Counted from the stretch's first letter, positions 37,333-47,300 are shown. The stretch is 64,000 nucleotides of DNA from an uncultured Pelagibacteraceae bacterium (GCA_902530635.1 CACABC010000004.1:1-64000); one strand, 5' to 3'. Notes: generated by a model not told the origin, from the sequence alone. Made by a program: numbers and translations.

Positions 37333-38766
37333 CTATGTTTTTGGAGTATCTTTGAATTTAGTGTAAATTTTCTCAAATTCCACTTTCACATTTCCAGTTG
37401 GACCATGCCTTTGTTTTCCAATAATTATCTCTGCTAACCCAAGTATCTCATTCATTTTAGATTGCCACTCAGCATGCTCCACTGTTCCTAATCTAGGCTC
37501 TTTTCTTTCTTCGTAATATTCTTCCCGATATACAAACATAACTACATCCGCATCTTGTTCTATAGAGCCTGATTCTCTTAAATCTGATAGTTGAGGTTTT
37601 TTATCATCTCGCTGCTCTGTAGCACGCGATAGCTGTGATAATGCCACAACAGGTACTCCCAGCTCTTTTGCTAATGCTTTTAAGCCTTGAGTTATCTCCG
37701 ATATTTCTTGAACTCTACCGTCATATCTTCTTGCTCCAGCTGACATGAGCTGAATATAATCGACAACAATTAAGTCCAAACCGAACAATCTTTTCATTCT
37801 TCTTGCTCTATTAGACAAAGTGGAAATAGTAATTGCTGGGGTTTCATCAATTAACAATGGCAAATCATGAATATTTCTTGAAGTTTCAATTAATCTATTC
37901 ATTTCTTCCTCTGTAATCTTACCTCTTCTTATGTCATTTGATTTAATTCTAGATTGTTCAGATATAATTCTTGTTGAAAGTTGTTCTGAGGACATTTCCA
38001 ATGAGAAAAAAGCAACAACTGATTTTTTGTTATCATCTGAATTCTTTTTGGCTGCATGGAATGCAATATTGGTGGCTAGTGCAGTCTTACCCATTGATGG
38101 CCTACCTGCAATTATTATTAAATCAGACTTATGAAGACCACCTAATCTTTCGTCTAAATCAACCAGTCCAGTAGGAACACCAACAATACCCTGATCATTT
38201 TTCATCGCGTTAGTTGCCATCTCTAATGTTTGATCCAACGCTTGACTAAATTCTGAAAAGGATTGGTTAAACGTTCCTCTTTCAGCTAAGTCAAATAGAG
38301 ATTTTTCAGTATTTTGAATTATATCATCACCTGTTTTTTCTAAAGCATCATCCATTGACTCTTCAGATAAGTTTTCTGAGATTTTTACAAGTTCTCTTTT
38401 TACAAATTTTTCATGAATAATTTTTGCATAATCAATAGATTGTTTTACCGAGGATGAGAATCTTGTAAGTTTTACTAAATACTCAGTTCCCCCAACTTCA
38501 GACAAACTATCTTCATTTTCAAAAGAATTTTTTAAAGTAATAGGGTTTGCAATCATGCCTTTGTTGTGCAATTTTTCAATTAAACTATAAATTTTTGAGT
38601 GTAGTGGGTCATAGAATTCTTTTTCATTAACTATACTTGCAACCTCATCAATAATATCGTTGTTTACCAAAACAGATCCTATCAAAGCCTGCTCAGCTTC
38701 GATATTTGAAGGTAATTTTTTTTCTCCAGAAAACGTTTTTACTTTAAGATTATCCATTTTGATCAT
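37333..38766 (-). CDS. dnaB: Replicative DNA helicase
   Basis: A 477-residue hexameric helicase: N-terminal primase-interacting domain (P-S-N-I-E-A-E-Q-A-L-I-G-S) and C-terminal RecA-like motor with Walker A G-R-P-S-M-G-K-T (221-228), V-V-D-Y-I-Q-L-M (Walker B) and L-S-Q-L-S-R. No intein or insertion interrupts it. ATG at 38766 or the in-frame ATG three codons later are both possible starts. The neighbouring S6-S18-L9 genes are a common context. Confidence 0.97.
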   Translation of the reverse strand: MIKMDNLKVKTFSGEKKLPSNIEAEQALIGSVLVNNDIIDEVASIVNEKEFYDPLHSKIYSLIEKLHNKGMIANPITLKNSFENEDSLSEVGGTEYLVKLTRFSSSVKQSIDYAKIIHEKFVKRELVKISENLSEESMDDALEKTGDDIIQNTEKSLFDLAERGTFNQSFSEFSQALDQTLEMATNAMKNDQGIVGVPTGLVDLDERLGGLHKSDLIIIAGRPSMGKTALATNIAFHAAKKNSDDNKKSVVAFFSLEMSSEQLSTRIISEQSRIKSNDIRRGKITEEEMNRLIETSRNIHDLPLLIDETPAITISTLSNRARRMKRLFGLDLIVVDYIQLMSAGARRYDGRVQEISEITQGLKALAKELGVPVVALSQLSRATEQRDDKKPQLSDLRESGSIEQDADVVMFVYREEYYEERKEPRLGTVEHAEWQSKMNEILGLAEIIIGKQRHGPTGNVKVEFEKIYTKFKDTPKT

Positions 38767-38841
38767 AGGTTTTATCCTAATTATTTAGTCAATGTAAAAG
38801 CAAAAGTTATTAACTTTTTTTGTATCTGTGGAGAGATTTTG

Positions 38842-39300
38842 TTATTTACCGGTCTTCTTTTTTTCAACCAAAACATGTAATTCTGCTACCAAATCAGAAT
38901 GCAGATTAATTGACAATGGGAATTCACCAATTTTATTTATTTCTTTTTTTAGGTCAATCTGTGAGGGATGAATAATTTGTTTAAAATTATCTAAAAAATA
39001 CTTTGTGATTTCTTTAGGTTTTATACTTCCGTATAATTCTCCATTTTCTTTCGTTTCTTTACTAAAAACTAACTTTTTCTTTTTGATTTTATCATATATT
39101 TCTTTTGCGACTTTTTTCTGCTCAATATTTTTCTTATTAATTTCAGTTCTTTTTCTATTAACATATTCTACATTTTTTTTATCTGCCCTTAGCGCTTTAC
39201 CAAATTTTAAAAGAAAGTTTCTTCCATAACCATCTTTAACATCAACTACTTGGCCAATATCACCTAAATTTCTAATTTTTTCTAAAAGTATAACTTGCAT
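38842..39300 (-). CDS. rplI: 50S ribosomal protein L9
   Basis: A 152-residue protein with the classical N-terminal domain M-Q-V-I-L-L-E-K-I-R-N-L-G and G-Y-G-R-N-F-L (conserved rRNA-contacting loop), a long central helix and a C-terminal domain with G-E-L-Y-G-S-I. It is the last gene of rpsF-rpsR-rplI. No convincing terminator separates it from dnaB 75 bases on; a symmetrical AAAAGTT-ATT-AACTTTT at 38804-38820 is purely AT. Confidence 0.97.
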   Translation of the reverse strand: MQVILLEKIRNLGDIGQVVDVKDGYGRNFLLKFGKALRADKKNVEYVNRKRTEINKKNIEQKKVAKEIYDKIKKKKLVFSKETKENGELYGSIKPKEITKYFLDNFKQIIHPSQIDLKKEINKIGEFPLSINLHSDLVAELHVLVEKKKTGK

Positions 39301-39573
39301 TTAAATTAAACCTAAAACCTTCGCTCTTTTAATAGCGGTTGATAATTGCCTTTGTTTATTCTGACTTACAGCAGTAATACGAGATGGAAGAATTTTTCCA
39401 CTATCTGATGTATACCTTTTTAATAATTTTAAATTTTTATAGTCTACTACTGGTGAATTTTTTTGCGATAAGGGACAGCTTCTTCCAAATTTCATCTCAG
39501 GCTTTTGAAAAAGACTTAGTTTATTTTGACTACCAAATTTTTTTCTTTTACCTTTTTTTTTGTCTCTTCTCAT
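39301..39573 (-). CDS. rpsR: 30S ribosomal protein S18
   Basis: A 90-residue basic protein ending in the conserved [13 protein letters not shown] and [12 protein letters not shown]. The N-terminal 25 residues are very basic. It follows rpsF by five bases and abuts rplI. S18 pairs with S6 in the small-subunit platform. Confidence 0.97.
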   Translation of the reverse strand: MRRDKKKGKRKKFGSQNKLSLFQKPEMKFGRSCPLSQKNSPVVDYKNLKLLKRYTSDSGKILPSRITAVSQNKQRQLSTAIKRAKVLGLI

Positions 39574-39578
39574 AAAAT

Positions 39579-39899
39579 TTATTTTTTTGCCCCAAAGTAC
39601 TCATTTTTGAGATCAAGCTCATCATATTTGACTGTTAAATATCTAATAACGCTGACATCAATTGCAAGTTTTCTCTCAATTTCCTTAACAATATCGCTGT
39701 TTGCTTCTAATTTGAAATGCACAAAAATTCCTTTCTTATTTTTTTTAATTTTGTTTGCTAATGATAATAATCCCCATTTTTCCGTTTTTAAAATCTTTCC
39801 AGATTTATTGATGATTTCAGAATATTTGTTAATAAGACCATCTATCTCTTTATCAGAAAGGTCTTGTTTTCCTACAATTGTGTGTTCGTAAAAAGCCAT
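39579..39899 (-). CDS. rpsF: 30S ribosomal protein S6
   Basis: A 106-residue protein with the S6 opening Y-E-H-T-I-V-G, the R-Y-L-T-V-K-Y strand near the C-terminus, and central G-L-L-S-L-A-N-K-I. It is the first gene of the S6-S18-L9 operon and is divergent from fabD. The leader appears too short (about 27 bases) for the S6:S18-binding RNA known in other bacteria. Confidence 0.97.
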   Translation of the reverse strand: MAFYEHTIVGKQDLSDKEIDGLINKYSEIINKSGKILKTEKWGLLSLANKIKKNKKGIFVHFKLEANSDIVKEIERKLAIDVSVIRYLTVKYDELDLKNEYFGAKK

Positions 39900-39932
39900 A
39901 TTTTCAATTAAACTAATACTTTTTTGATCGGA

Positions 39933-39961
39933 CTTATACTATTTAAATTTTAATTGTACAA
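39933..39961 (-). promoter_or_regulatory. Candidate rpsF operon promoter
   Basis: On the minus strand TTGTAC (39961-39956), a 17-base spacer and TATAAG (39938-39933) make the best sigma-70 pair seen in the window. Transcription would begin about 27 bases before the rpsF ATG. Confidence 0.55.
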
Positions 39962-39997
39962 TAGTAATAATAATACAATTTAACACTTTTAAACAAA

Positions 39998-40921
39998 ATG
40001 AAAGCATTAATATTTCCAGGTCAAGGTTCCCAATCCGTTGGTATGGGTTTAGATTTGTATAACAATTTTGATTTGGTAAAAAAAGTTTTTAAAGAAGCAG
40101 ATGATAAACTTAAGTATCCTTTATCCAAAATTATATTGGAGGGTCCTGAAAGCGAACTCAGACTTACTAAAAATACACAGCCTGCAATAATGACTTTAAG
40201 TTATTCAATATTCAAATTAATTAAAGAGGAATTTAATATAGAACTTAAAAATGCAAAATATTTTGCTGGACATTCACTTGGTGAATATAGTGCTTTAGTA
40301 TCAGTTGGATCATTAAACTTTCAAGATGCTCTATATCTATTGCACGAAAGAGGAAAATCAATGCAAGAAGCTGTCCCAGAAGGAAAAGGTTCCATGTTAG
40401 CTGTAATGGGATTAAAAATTGAAGAATTAAAAAAATATATTAGTGAAATTTCTGCAAAAGGCGTATGCGAGATAGCAAATGATAATTCTGATAGTCAAAT
40501 TATTTTAAGTGGTGAGAAAACAACTTTAGAGGAAATTAATAAAAATTTAAAATTGAATAAAAAAAAATCTATATTTCTACCAGTGAGCGCACCTTTTCAC
40601 TGTTCACTTATGAAAGGAGCAGCTGAAAAAATGAAAGATAAAATCATTAATACTGAGTTTTTAAATCCCCCTATTGACATTGTAAGTAATGTAACCGCAG
40701 AGTCTGAAAATAGTATTGAAAATATTAAAAATTTACTTATCAAGCAAATTTATTCAAAAGTGAGGTGGAGAGAAAGTATTCTTTATATGATTAAAAATGG
40801 CGTTAATGAATTTATTGAAATTGGACCAGGAAAGGTATTATCTGGTCTTACAAAAAGAATTAGTGGAAATGTCGACGTTAAAAGTATAAATACAATTGAA
40901 GATATCAAGAGTCTTAAATGA
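39998..40921 (+). CDS. fabD: Malonyl-CoA--ACP transacylase
   Basis: A 307-residue enzyme loading malonyl groups onto ACP. The nucleophile elbow is G-H-S-L-G-E-Y-S (Ser93), preceded by P-G-Q-G-S-Q and followed by the catalytic His in P-F-H-C-S-L-M. It heads fabD-fabG-acpP-gmk; the stop overlaps the fabG start (ATGA). Confidence 0.97.
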   Translation: MKALIFPGQGSQSVGMGLDLYNNFDLVKKVFKEADDKLKYPLSKIILEGPESELRLTKNTQPAIMTLSYSIFKLIKEEFNIELKNAKYFAGHSLGEYSALVSVGSLNFQDALYLLHERGKSMQEAVPEGKGSMLAVMGLKIEELKKYISEISAKGVCEIANDNSDSQIILSGEKTTLEEINKNLKLNKKKSIFLPVSAPFHCSLMKGAAEKMKDKIINTEFLNPPIDIVSNVTAESENSIENIKNLLIKQIYSKVRWRESILYMIKNGVNEFIEIGPGKVLSGLTKRISGNVDVKSINTIEDIKSLK

Positions 40922-41652
40922 TTGATTTTAAAAACAAAAAAATTTTAATTACGGGTGCAACAGGAGGGATAGGTGGTGCACTTGTTAAAAAATTTGTTTC
41001 GTTAGGAGGAACTGTTCTTGGTACGGGAACCAAGACTGAAAAATTGGAATTAATTAAAAAAGATAATCCCGATATAAAGATAAAAAAGTTTAACCTAACT
41101 GAACATTCAAAAATAGAGGAATTTATTAATACATCCACAAATGAATTAGGAGGTCTAGATATTTTAATAAATAATGCCGGTGTGAATGTAGACAATCTTT
41201 CCTTAAGAATGAAAGATGAGGAGTGGAAAAGAGTAATTGACATAAATTTAACATCTACTTTTTTGCTATCTAAATATGCAATTAAAAATATGTTAAAAAA
41301 TAAATTTGGTAGAGTAGTGAACATCACATCTATAGTTGGTCATACCGGAAATCTTGGTCAGGCAAACTATTCAGCATCTAAAGCAGCTATAATTGGAATG
41401 TCAAAAAGTCTAGCAATTGAGTACGCAAAAAAAAATATAACTATTAATTGTGTTTCACCTGGATTTATAGTTTCAGATATGACAACAAACATAGCAGAAA
41501 AAGTTAGGGAATTTTTAATATCGAGAATTCCTATGGGTAAACTTGGTTCCGGGGAAGATGTATCGAATTGTGTAGCTTTTTTATCATCCGAATTAGCATC
41601 ATATGTTACAGGAGAAACAATACATGTTAATGGTGGTATGTATATGTCTTGA
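40918..41652 (+). CDS. fabG: 3-oxoacyl-ACP reductase
   Basis: A 244-residue short-chain dehydrogenase: cofactor motif T-G-A-T-G-G-I-G (12-19), N-N-A-G, and the catalytic Ser138, Tyr151 and Lys155 (Y-S-A-S-K). It reduces 3-oxoacyl-ACP in fatty-acid elongation. The context between fabD and acpP makes FabG secure against other SDRs. Confidence 0.97.
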   Translation: MIDFKNKKILITGATGGIGGALVKKFVSLGGTVLGTGTKTEKLELIKKDNPDIKIKKFNLTEHSKIEEFINTSTNELGGLDILINNAGVNVDNLSLRMKDEEWKRVIDINLTSTFLLSKYAIKNMLKNKFGRVVNITSIVGHTGNLGQANYSASKAAIIGMSKSLAIEYAKKNITINCVSPGFIVSDMTTNIAEKVREFLISRIPMGKLGSGEDVSNCVAFLSSELASYVTGETIHVNGGMYMS

Positions 41653-41711
41653 CAAAAAAACAGAAAAAATTTAATAACGAATTAACAAAAAATCTAAAAA
41701 GGAATTATAAA

Positions 41712-41951
41712 ATGGCAAAAGATGTAAGCGCAACAGTTAAGAAGATCGTAGCAGATCATCTTGGCGTAGACGAAGCTAAAGTGACAGACGAGGCAAGCTT
41801 TATAGATGATTTGGGAGCAGATAGTTTAGACACAGTTGAACTAGTTATGGCTTTTGAAGAAGAGTTTGGATCTGAGATTTCTGATAGTGAAGCTGAAAAA
41901 ATTTTAACAGTTGGAGATGCTATAAAATTTATTGAGAGCCATTCCAACTAA
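41712..41951 (+). CDS. acpP: Acyl carrier protein
   Basis: A 79-residue acidic protein with phosphopantetheine attachment at Ser38 (G-A-D-S-L-D-T-V-E). The start is ATG at 41712 (M-A-K-D-V-S), preceded by AAAAAGG; the frame is open back to 41649 but those extra residues are not part of the family. gmk starts 18 bases after the stop, where other Alphaproteobacteria usually have fabF. Confidence 0.98.
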   Translation: MAKDVSATVKKIVADHLGVDEAKVTDEASFIDDLGADSLDTVELVMAFEEEFGSEISDSEAEKILTVGDAIKFIESHSN

Positions 41952-41969
41952 GATAATAACTTTCACTAA

Positions 41970-42545
41970 ATGAACAATCCAAAAAAGCCTTTGATGCTTG
42001 TGTTGTCATCACCTTCTGGGGCTGGAAAAACAACTCTTTCAAAAAAAATTCAACAATCAGATAATTCTTTTGAAATTTCTGTTTCTCACACAACCAGAAA
42101 GCCAAGACCAAATGAAGTTGATGGTTTGGATTACCATTTTGTTACAAAGAAAAATTTTGAATTATTACTCAACCAAAATGCTTTTTATGAGCATGCAGAA
42201 ATATTTGGAAATTATTATGGCACATCAAAATCTTCAATTAACCAAATAACACAAAAAAATAATAATGTTTTATTTGATATTGATTGGCAAGGAAGTCAAC
42301 AGCTGAGTAAATTCAAACAATTAAATTTAGTTAAAGTATTTATACTCCCTCCAAATAAGGAAGAGTTAGAGAAAAGATTAATAGCAAGAAATCAAGATGA
42401 TAAAGAAGCAATCAAAAGAAGAATGTTAGCATATTCTAAGGACGTTGTTCATCAAATAGATTATGATTATGTTTTAGTTAATGACAATGTTGATGATTGT
42501 TTTAATAAGTTAAAAAAAATAATATCAAAGCACTTACAAATATAA
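41970..42545 (+). CDS. gmk: Guanylate kinase
   Basis: A 191-residue kinase converting GMP to GDP. P-loop S-S-P-S-G-A-G-K-T (13-21), the GMP-binding S-H-T-T-R-K-P-R-P-N-E and D-Y-H-F-V, and the D-I-D-W-Q-G segment are all intact. It is the last gene of the fabD group and ends seven bases from convergent rsmA. Confidence 0.96.
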   Translation: MNNPKKPLMLVLSSPSGAGKTTLSKKIQQSDNSFEISVSHTTRKPRPNEVDGLDYHFVTKKNFELLLNQNAFYEHAEIFGNYYGTSKSSINQITQKNNNVLFDIDWQGSQQLSKFKQLNLVKVFILPPNKEELEKRLIARNQDDKEAIKRRMLAYSKDVVHQIDYDYVLVNDNVDDCFNKLKKIISKHLQI

Positions 42546-42552
42546 AGTTATT

Positions 42553-43341
42553 TTAGATGTTTTTTTCGTAATATTCCGTAATTCTGTAGAAATCATGACA
42601 CGATAACTCTGCAGGCCTTTTTTTAAGATTTATATCTAATGTGTTCGCTATTTTTTCATAATCTTTAAATATTTTAGAAAAAGCTTTATTTATCATTTTT
42701 CTTTTACCAGAAAATAAAATTTTGGTAATTTTTTCTAAATTTTCTATATTTTTAATATAGTAATTTGTATATGTTTTTGGACTAAAAATAATAATTTTTG
42801 AGTCAACCTCAGGAACTGGTAAAAAACATTTTTTAGATATTTTAAAACTATCAATTATATCAAGTCTGAAATTTGCTAACACAGAAATTCTTCCATATTC
42901 TTTTGTATTTGGTTTTGCTAAAATTCTATCAGCAACCTCTTTTTGAAACATAAATATAATTTTACTAAAGGGAGGTGGCCATTTATTGAATTTAATAAAT
43001 TTTGCCAAAATTTGTGTTGATATATTATATGGAAGATTTCCAAATACTAAATCAGGATTTATATTTTTGTGGAAATTAAATTTTAGAATGTCCTCGTTAT
43101 AAATAATAAAATTTTTTTTTAAATCGAATTTTTTAGATAAAATTTCACAAAATCTCTTATCTTTTTCAACTAATAAAATTTTCTTTGGATTTTTTTTTAA
43201 AATTATTTCTGTTAAATTTCCTGTTCCTGGTCCAACTTCAAAAACTTCTTTTCCATTTATAACACTCAATTCTGCTATTTTATTTAAAATATTTTTATCA
43301 ATTAATAAATTTTGGCCTAATGATTTTTTAAGATTTAACAT
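42553..43341 (-). CDS. rsmA: 16S rRNA dimethyladenosine transferase
   Basis: A 262-residue KsgA protein that dimethylates two adjacent adenines near the 3' end of 16S rRNA. It has the opening K-S-L-G-Q-N-L-L, SAM motif V-G-P-G-T-G-N-L-T and the catalytic N-L-P-Y-N-I-S. Last gene of the lptF-to-rsmA run, overlapping pdxA by 14 bases. Confidence 0.97.
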   Translation of the reverse strand: MLNLKKSLGQNLLIDKNILNKIAELSVINGKEVFEVGPGTGNLTEIILKKNPKKILLVEKDKRFCEILSKKFDLKKNFIIYNEDILKFNFHKNINPDLVFGNLPYNISTQILAKFIKFNKWPPPFSKIIFMFQKEVADRILAKPNTKEYGRISVLANFRLDIIDSFKISKKCFLPVPEVDSKIIIFSPKTYTNYYIKNIENLEKITKILFSGKRKMINKAFSKIFKDYEKIANTLDINLKKRPAELSCHDFYRITEYYEKNI

Positions 43342-44302
43342 TAATTTTTTGAAAAAATTTTACAGACTCAAGCAAACTTTGCGGATTAGCTATATTCTTT
43401 TTTATTATATCTTTTCCAGTTCCATGGTCTGGAGAAATTCTAATATAGGGGAGACCAGCGGTAAGGTTTACAGCATTAAATTTAAATAAAGCTTTAAAGG
43501 GTGACAAAACCTGGTCATGATACATTCCGACAATAATATCAAATTTATATTTTTTAGGATTCATGAATGCCGTATCAGCAGATAATGGTCCTTGAACAGA
43601 TATTCTTTTCTTTTTTAAATATTTTATAATTGGGATAATTATTTTTTTTTCTTCAGACTCTCTTCTATACTCATCATTATGTGGGTTTAGACCCAAAAGA
43701 CCAATTTTAGGTTTAAATTTTAGTTTTTTAAGAAAAAATTGATTAATTGTTATAAGTTTATTAAAGATTAATTTTTTGGATAAAAGTTTTGATATTTTTT
43801 TAACTTTTATATGTGTAGTTATTGGGCATACGGAAAGTTTTCTATTATAAATTATCATGGCTTCTTTGCCTAAAACCCCTTCTCTTTTTGCTAAAAATTC
43901 TGTGACACCAGTAAAATTATTTCCAAATGTCTCTTTTTTATTAATCGCACAGTTTATAAAACCTGAAATTTTTTTCTTTTTTATAAGCCTTATAGCTATG
44001 TTAAAGCAATTTTTTATGTATATAGATTTAGAAATTGTGTCAACATTAAATGGATTTTTGAACTTTAAAGGCACATCAAGAATTAAAAGTTTATTTTTAA
44101 TATTTATATTTTCTAAACTTGATATTTTTTTTAGAGTTAAACTAATTCCAATAATTTTTAATTGATGTTTAATTAATAAATAATTCCCTATTACAACTAT
44201 ATTCATTTTTTTTAAATTTTTCCTTTTTTTCCAAACTTTAGCAATTAGTTCTGAGTTAACGCTATTAGGTTCTCCAGCTATAATACAAATTAAATTATTC
44301 AT
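43328..44302 (-). CDS. pdxA: 4-hydroxythreonine-4-phosphate dehydrogenase
   Basis: A 324-residue enzyme of pyridoxal-phosphate synthesis. The opening I-A-G-E-P-N-S, the L-G-L-N-P-H-N-D-E segment, the P-L-S-A-D-T-A-F and metal-binding Y-H-D-Q-V-L-S-P are family features. The N-terminal third is more divergent and lysine-rich than usual. It overlaps surA by four bases and rsmA by 14, keeping the surA-pdxA-rsmA order known from E. coli. Confidence 0.93.
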   Translation of the reverse strand: MNNLICIIAGEPNSVNSELIAKVWKKRKNLKKMNIVVIGNYLLIKHQLKIIGISLTLKKISSLENINIKNKLLILDVPLKFKNPFNVDTISKSIYIKNCFNIAIRLIKKKKISGFINCAINKKETFGNNFTGVTEFLAKREGVLGKEAMIIYNRKLSVCPITTHIKVKKISKLLSKKLIFNKLITINQFFLKKLKFKPKIGLLGLNPHNDEYRRESEEKKIIIPIIKYLKKKRISVQGPLSADTAFMNPKKYKFDIIVGMYHDQVLSPFKALFKFNAVNLTAGLPYIRISPDHGTGKDIIKKNIANPQSLLESVKFFQKINVKS

Positions 44303-44946
44303 AAAAATTTAATTTGTACGGATCTTTCAAGATTAGAATAATGCAAATTTGAAAACATAATTAATTTTTTTTCCTTTTCCTCATTGACTATTTTATCCTT
44401 TATAGATTTTATATCGTCTTGCTTATTTACATTTTTTGAACTTGCTATAAATGCATTCATTTTATTCTCAATTTCAATTGTATTTAGAGAAATTTTATTT
44501 TTATACATTTGAAAAATCATATAATTCCATTTTAAGTCAACCTTAAATCTATTAATTAAACCGTCGTAGCTTAAATTATGACTTGCAAGAAGATTCTTTA
44601 AACCTGTTTTATCAAGACCCAATTTTTTACTAGCACTATTTAACATAACGTCGAGCTGTCTATTATTATATTTCTCTATATTTTTTTTTTTTATTTCACC
44701 TTTTTTAATATTTCTTTTAATTAATGATTTTATTGCCAGGCTTTTAATTTGTTCTTTATTGCTTTGATTTATTTCGGTATTCGATAGTATTGCAATTAAT
44801 TTTATTTCATTAAGTAAATCCAACTTTGTAATTGGAATATTTCCCACTGTTATTATTATAGAATTATCTGTTTGTGTAAAACTTTTTCCTGTAAAAGATA
44901 AAAAAAAAATTATTACAAGAAAAAATATTTTAAAATTACTCTTCAT
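44299..44946 (-). CDS. surA: SurA-like periplasmic chaperone lacking PPIase domains
   Basis: A 215-residue exported protein with a signal peptide (1-25). The mature part begins I-I-I-T-V-G-N-I-P-I-T-K-L-D, the SurA N-terminal core, and continues with its helices; the C-terminal segment N-L-H-Y-S-N-L-E-R-S matches the end of SurA. The one or two parvulin domains that normally separate these are missing (E. coli SurA is about 430 residues). It probably acts as a pure chaperone for outer-membrane proteins such as LptD, which is encoded just upstream. Confidence 0.82.
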   Translation of the reverse strand: MKSNFKIFFLVIIFFLSFTGKSFTQTDNSIIITVGNIPITKLDLLNEIKLIAILSNTEINQSNKEQIKSLAIKSLIKRNIKKGEIKKKNIEKYNNRQLDVMLNSASKKLGLDKTGLKNLLASHNLSYDGLINRFKVDLKWNYMIFQMYKNKISLNTIEIENKMNAFIASSKNVNKQDDIKSIKDKIVNEEKEKKLIMFSNLHYSNLERSVQIKFL

Positions 44947-47300
44947 CTGTCAATTAACGGGGACTTTGCTTCACCAAATGGGAATAATGTAATCCTAAAA
45001 ATTAGTGAATCTGAAGCCTCAACATCTTTATCCGAATAAAATTCTCTTCTAAACAATAATCCAGCTTTTAAACAATCATTTACGTAGTCGTAGGCTAGGT
45101 CATAAAACTCAGTGGAATCTGTCTCTAAATTTTTCTTAATATCGAAAGTTAGCTCACCGGAATTATTAAAGTCAATCTTAACTCCTGATTTTATATAGTT
45201 GCTCGTGCCCACATGATTACTTTCTTCTAAATAATTAAGATTAAAACTTGTATTACCTAATATTAAATTTGCTTCTAAATCATTATAATTAATATCATTA
45301 AAATTGTGATCTACTGAAAAGTTATTGCTCAAGGTAAAATTATCACTTAGTTTTAAATATGCTTCACCAACCAGATCTGATGCTTTTTGGTCAAGAGAGC
45401 TTCTTGATGGTAACGAACTATTTTCCTGGAAGTTGTAAACTTGACCTATTGATAAAGAATAATTTTTTTCTCCTGTTTTATTATCCTCAAGATTACTATT
45501 TGAAATTTCTAATCCCATGACTGCACTTGTGCCTTCTTCAATTACATCAGGTTGTGAATTTTTATTTAGCATGAACAAATTCGAATAACTGAGTTTCAAA
45601 TTGTCATTTTGTAAATTTCTCATATGACCAGGTGCGTGCCTTAGAGAAAACTGTGGAGTTAAAAAATTTATAGTCCCCATTTTATCGTTTTGCTTCGAAA
45701 GAGGTAGTTTTGCATCATATGATAATGCAGCGGAAACTTCACTATTAAGACCATCTGTTTTGAATTTTTCAGCATTATCAGCCTCATAATTAACTACTTT
45801 AAACAAACCCTTAAACTTATTTTGAACACCTCTTAAACTAGTAAATGGATTTGATTGCCAATTTATATCATTTACCCAAAACTTAGTTGTTTGATTTACT
45901 TTGTAATTTTTAACAAATGCATTACTACGTATATCAAAAACACCAGTTTTATCTCCTGTAAACAAATTTCTTTCAAATAGTATGTTTGGTAGAGAATATT
46001 CAAATCGAGTTTTATCAGAGTCCTCACTTGTTAAATTCTCAAACATAGCAGCACTAACACTCAAATAATTCTTATCATCTTGAAACTCATAGTTAAGATC
46101 TTTTTTGATTATATTATTATCTTTCTCTACTAATTCAGTATCAATATCATGTACTTTAAAATAAGTATCATTAGATACATGTTGTAGATTAACTTCTAAG
46201 TTACTCGAATATTCTTCTTTTGACCAATCATAAGTAAATCTTGAAAAAAAGTGAGATCTAGATCCGTCACTTTTTTTAATTTTATCAGTTTTTTTGTAGC
46301 CTTTAGTATAACTTGAGTCTACGACGAGATATGAATTGTCAAAAGCATGACGATACTCATGCAATACTAATAAATTTTCTTTAGTATATATTTTCGGAGT
46401 TAAAGTCATATCTCGATTTTCAGCTAAAGCCCAAAAATAAGGAACTGATGCACTAAAACCTACTGATGAATTATCGACTAAAGTAGGAAATAGAAAACCA
46501 GACCGTCTTTTTACAGTTGGTCCAGGATGAAAAAATTTTGGAAAATAAAAAATAGGAAAATCATAAATCTTTAAGATAGCCTTGTCATAGTAAACCGTTT
46601 TCTTTGCCTGACTATGTTTGATTTTTTCAGCCTGTATTGACCATGGAGGACATTTTTTTCCCTCTCTATTTTGGCAAGTGGTAAAAATTCCTTTATTAAA
46701 TGTAGCTCCTTCATCGTTAATAAAACCAGAGTTTGCAAAAAATCTTGGTTCATTTTTTTCATTAGTCTTAAATGTTGGGTCATTAAAAAATGATTTTACA
46801 TCACTACCTACGATTTTTCTTTTCTTCTCATCTATATAAATTTCTGAAAATAAGTATTCATTACCCCTTTTATCTACTACTTTCACATCTCCTTGAGAAA
46901 AGAACATTTTTTTTTCAGTTAGATAATTAAACATATCTGTATAAATTTTATTCCCATTAATATCAGTAATTTCACTTTTCTTATTTGAATAGATTACTTG
47001 TTTTATATTATCATAAAATATATCTTCTCCCTGAATTCTATACTTTTCAGAGGTCACAATATCGGTTTCCCCGAAAGATCTTACCACCCCATTTATTTTA
47101 TCATATTCTGCTTTTTCAGTAAAAATAATATTTTTTTTATCATCTGTTATTTGTACATTTCCATTGGCGTATACAATTTTACTTTCTTTATTTAGCTGAA
47201 CTTCATATGCACTCACGTCTAGTTCATCTGCAAATCCATTAATATTTGGAATGAATAAAAAAGATAATATGATTATAAATTTTTTAATATTATTTTTCAT
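44943..47300 (-). CDS. lptD: LPS-assembly protein LptD
   Basis: A 785-residue outer-membrane protein with a signal peptide (about 1-25), a periplasmic OstA-like domain (I-V-Y-A-N-G-N-V-Q-I-T repeats, residues 35-150) and a large beta-barrel (from about 220) including P-I-F-Y-F-P-K and R-R-S-G-F-L-F-P. It places LPS in the outer leaflet with LptE. The last segment F-R-I-T-L-F-P-F is followed by a short tail. It lies between lptG and surA, its chaperone. Confidence 0.95.
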   Translation of the reverse strand: MKNNIKKFIIILSFLFIPNINGFADELDVSAYEVQLNKESKIVYANGNVQITDDKKNIIFTEKAEYDKINGVVRSFGETDIVTSEKYRIQGEDIFYDNIKQVIYSNKKSEITDINGNKIYTDMFNYLTEKKMFFSQGDVKVVDKRGNEYLFSEIYIDEKKRKIVGSDVKSFFNDPTFKTNEKNEPRFFANSGFINDEGATFNKGIFTTCQNREGKKCPPWSIQAEKIKHSQAKKTVYYDKAILKIYDFPIFYFPKFFHPGPTVKRRSGFLFPTLVDNSSVGFSASVPYFWALAENRDMTLTPKIYTKENLLVLHEYRHAFDNSYLVVDSSYTKGYKKTDKIKKSDGSRSHFFSRFTYDWSKEEYSSNLEVNLQHVSNDTYFKVHDIDTELVEKDNNIIKKDLNYEFQDDKNYLSVSAAMFENLTSEDSDKTRFEYSLPNILFERNLFTGDKTGVFDIRSNAFVKNYKVNQTTKFWVNDINWQSNPFTSLRGVQNKFKGLFKVVNYEADNAEKFKTDGLNSEVSAALSYDAKLPLSKQNDKMGTINFLTPQFSLRHAPGHMRNLQNDNLKLSYSNLFMLNKNSQPDVIEEGTSAVMGLEISNSNLEDNKTGEKNYSLSIGQVYNFQENSSLPSRSSLDQKASDLVGEAYLKLSDNFTLSNNFSVDHNFNDINYNDLEANLILGNTSFNLNYLEESNHVGTSNYIKSGVKIDFNNSGELTFDIKKNLETDSTEFYDLAYDYVNDCLKAGLLFRREFYSDKDVEASDSLIFRITLFPFGEAKSPLIDR

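Noticed and set aside
38804-38820. AAAAGTT-ATT-AACTTTT as the terminator of the S6-S18-L9 operon
   Set aside because: The stem is almost all A-T and such dyads are frequent by chance at this base composition.
41649-41711. Longer N-terminus of acyl carrier protein
   Set aside because: ACP begins M-A-K-D at 41712 with a ribosome site; the extra residues do not belong to the family and lie against the fabG stop.
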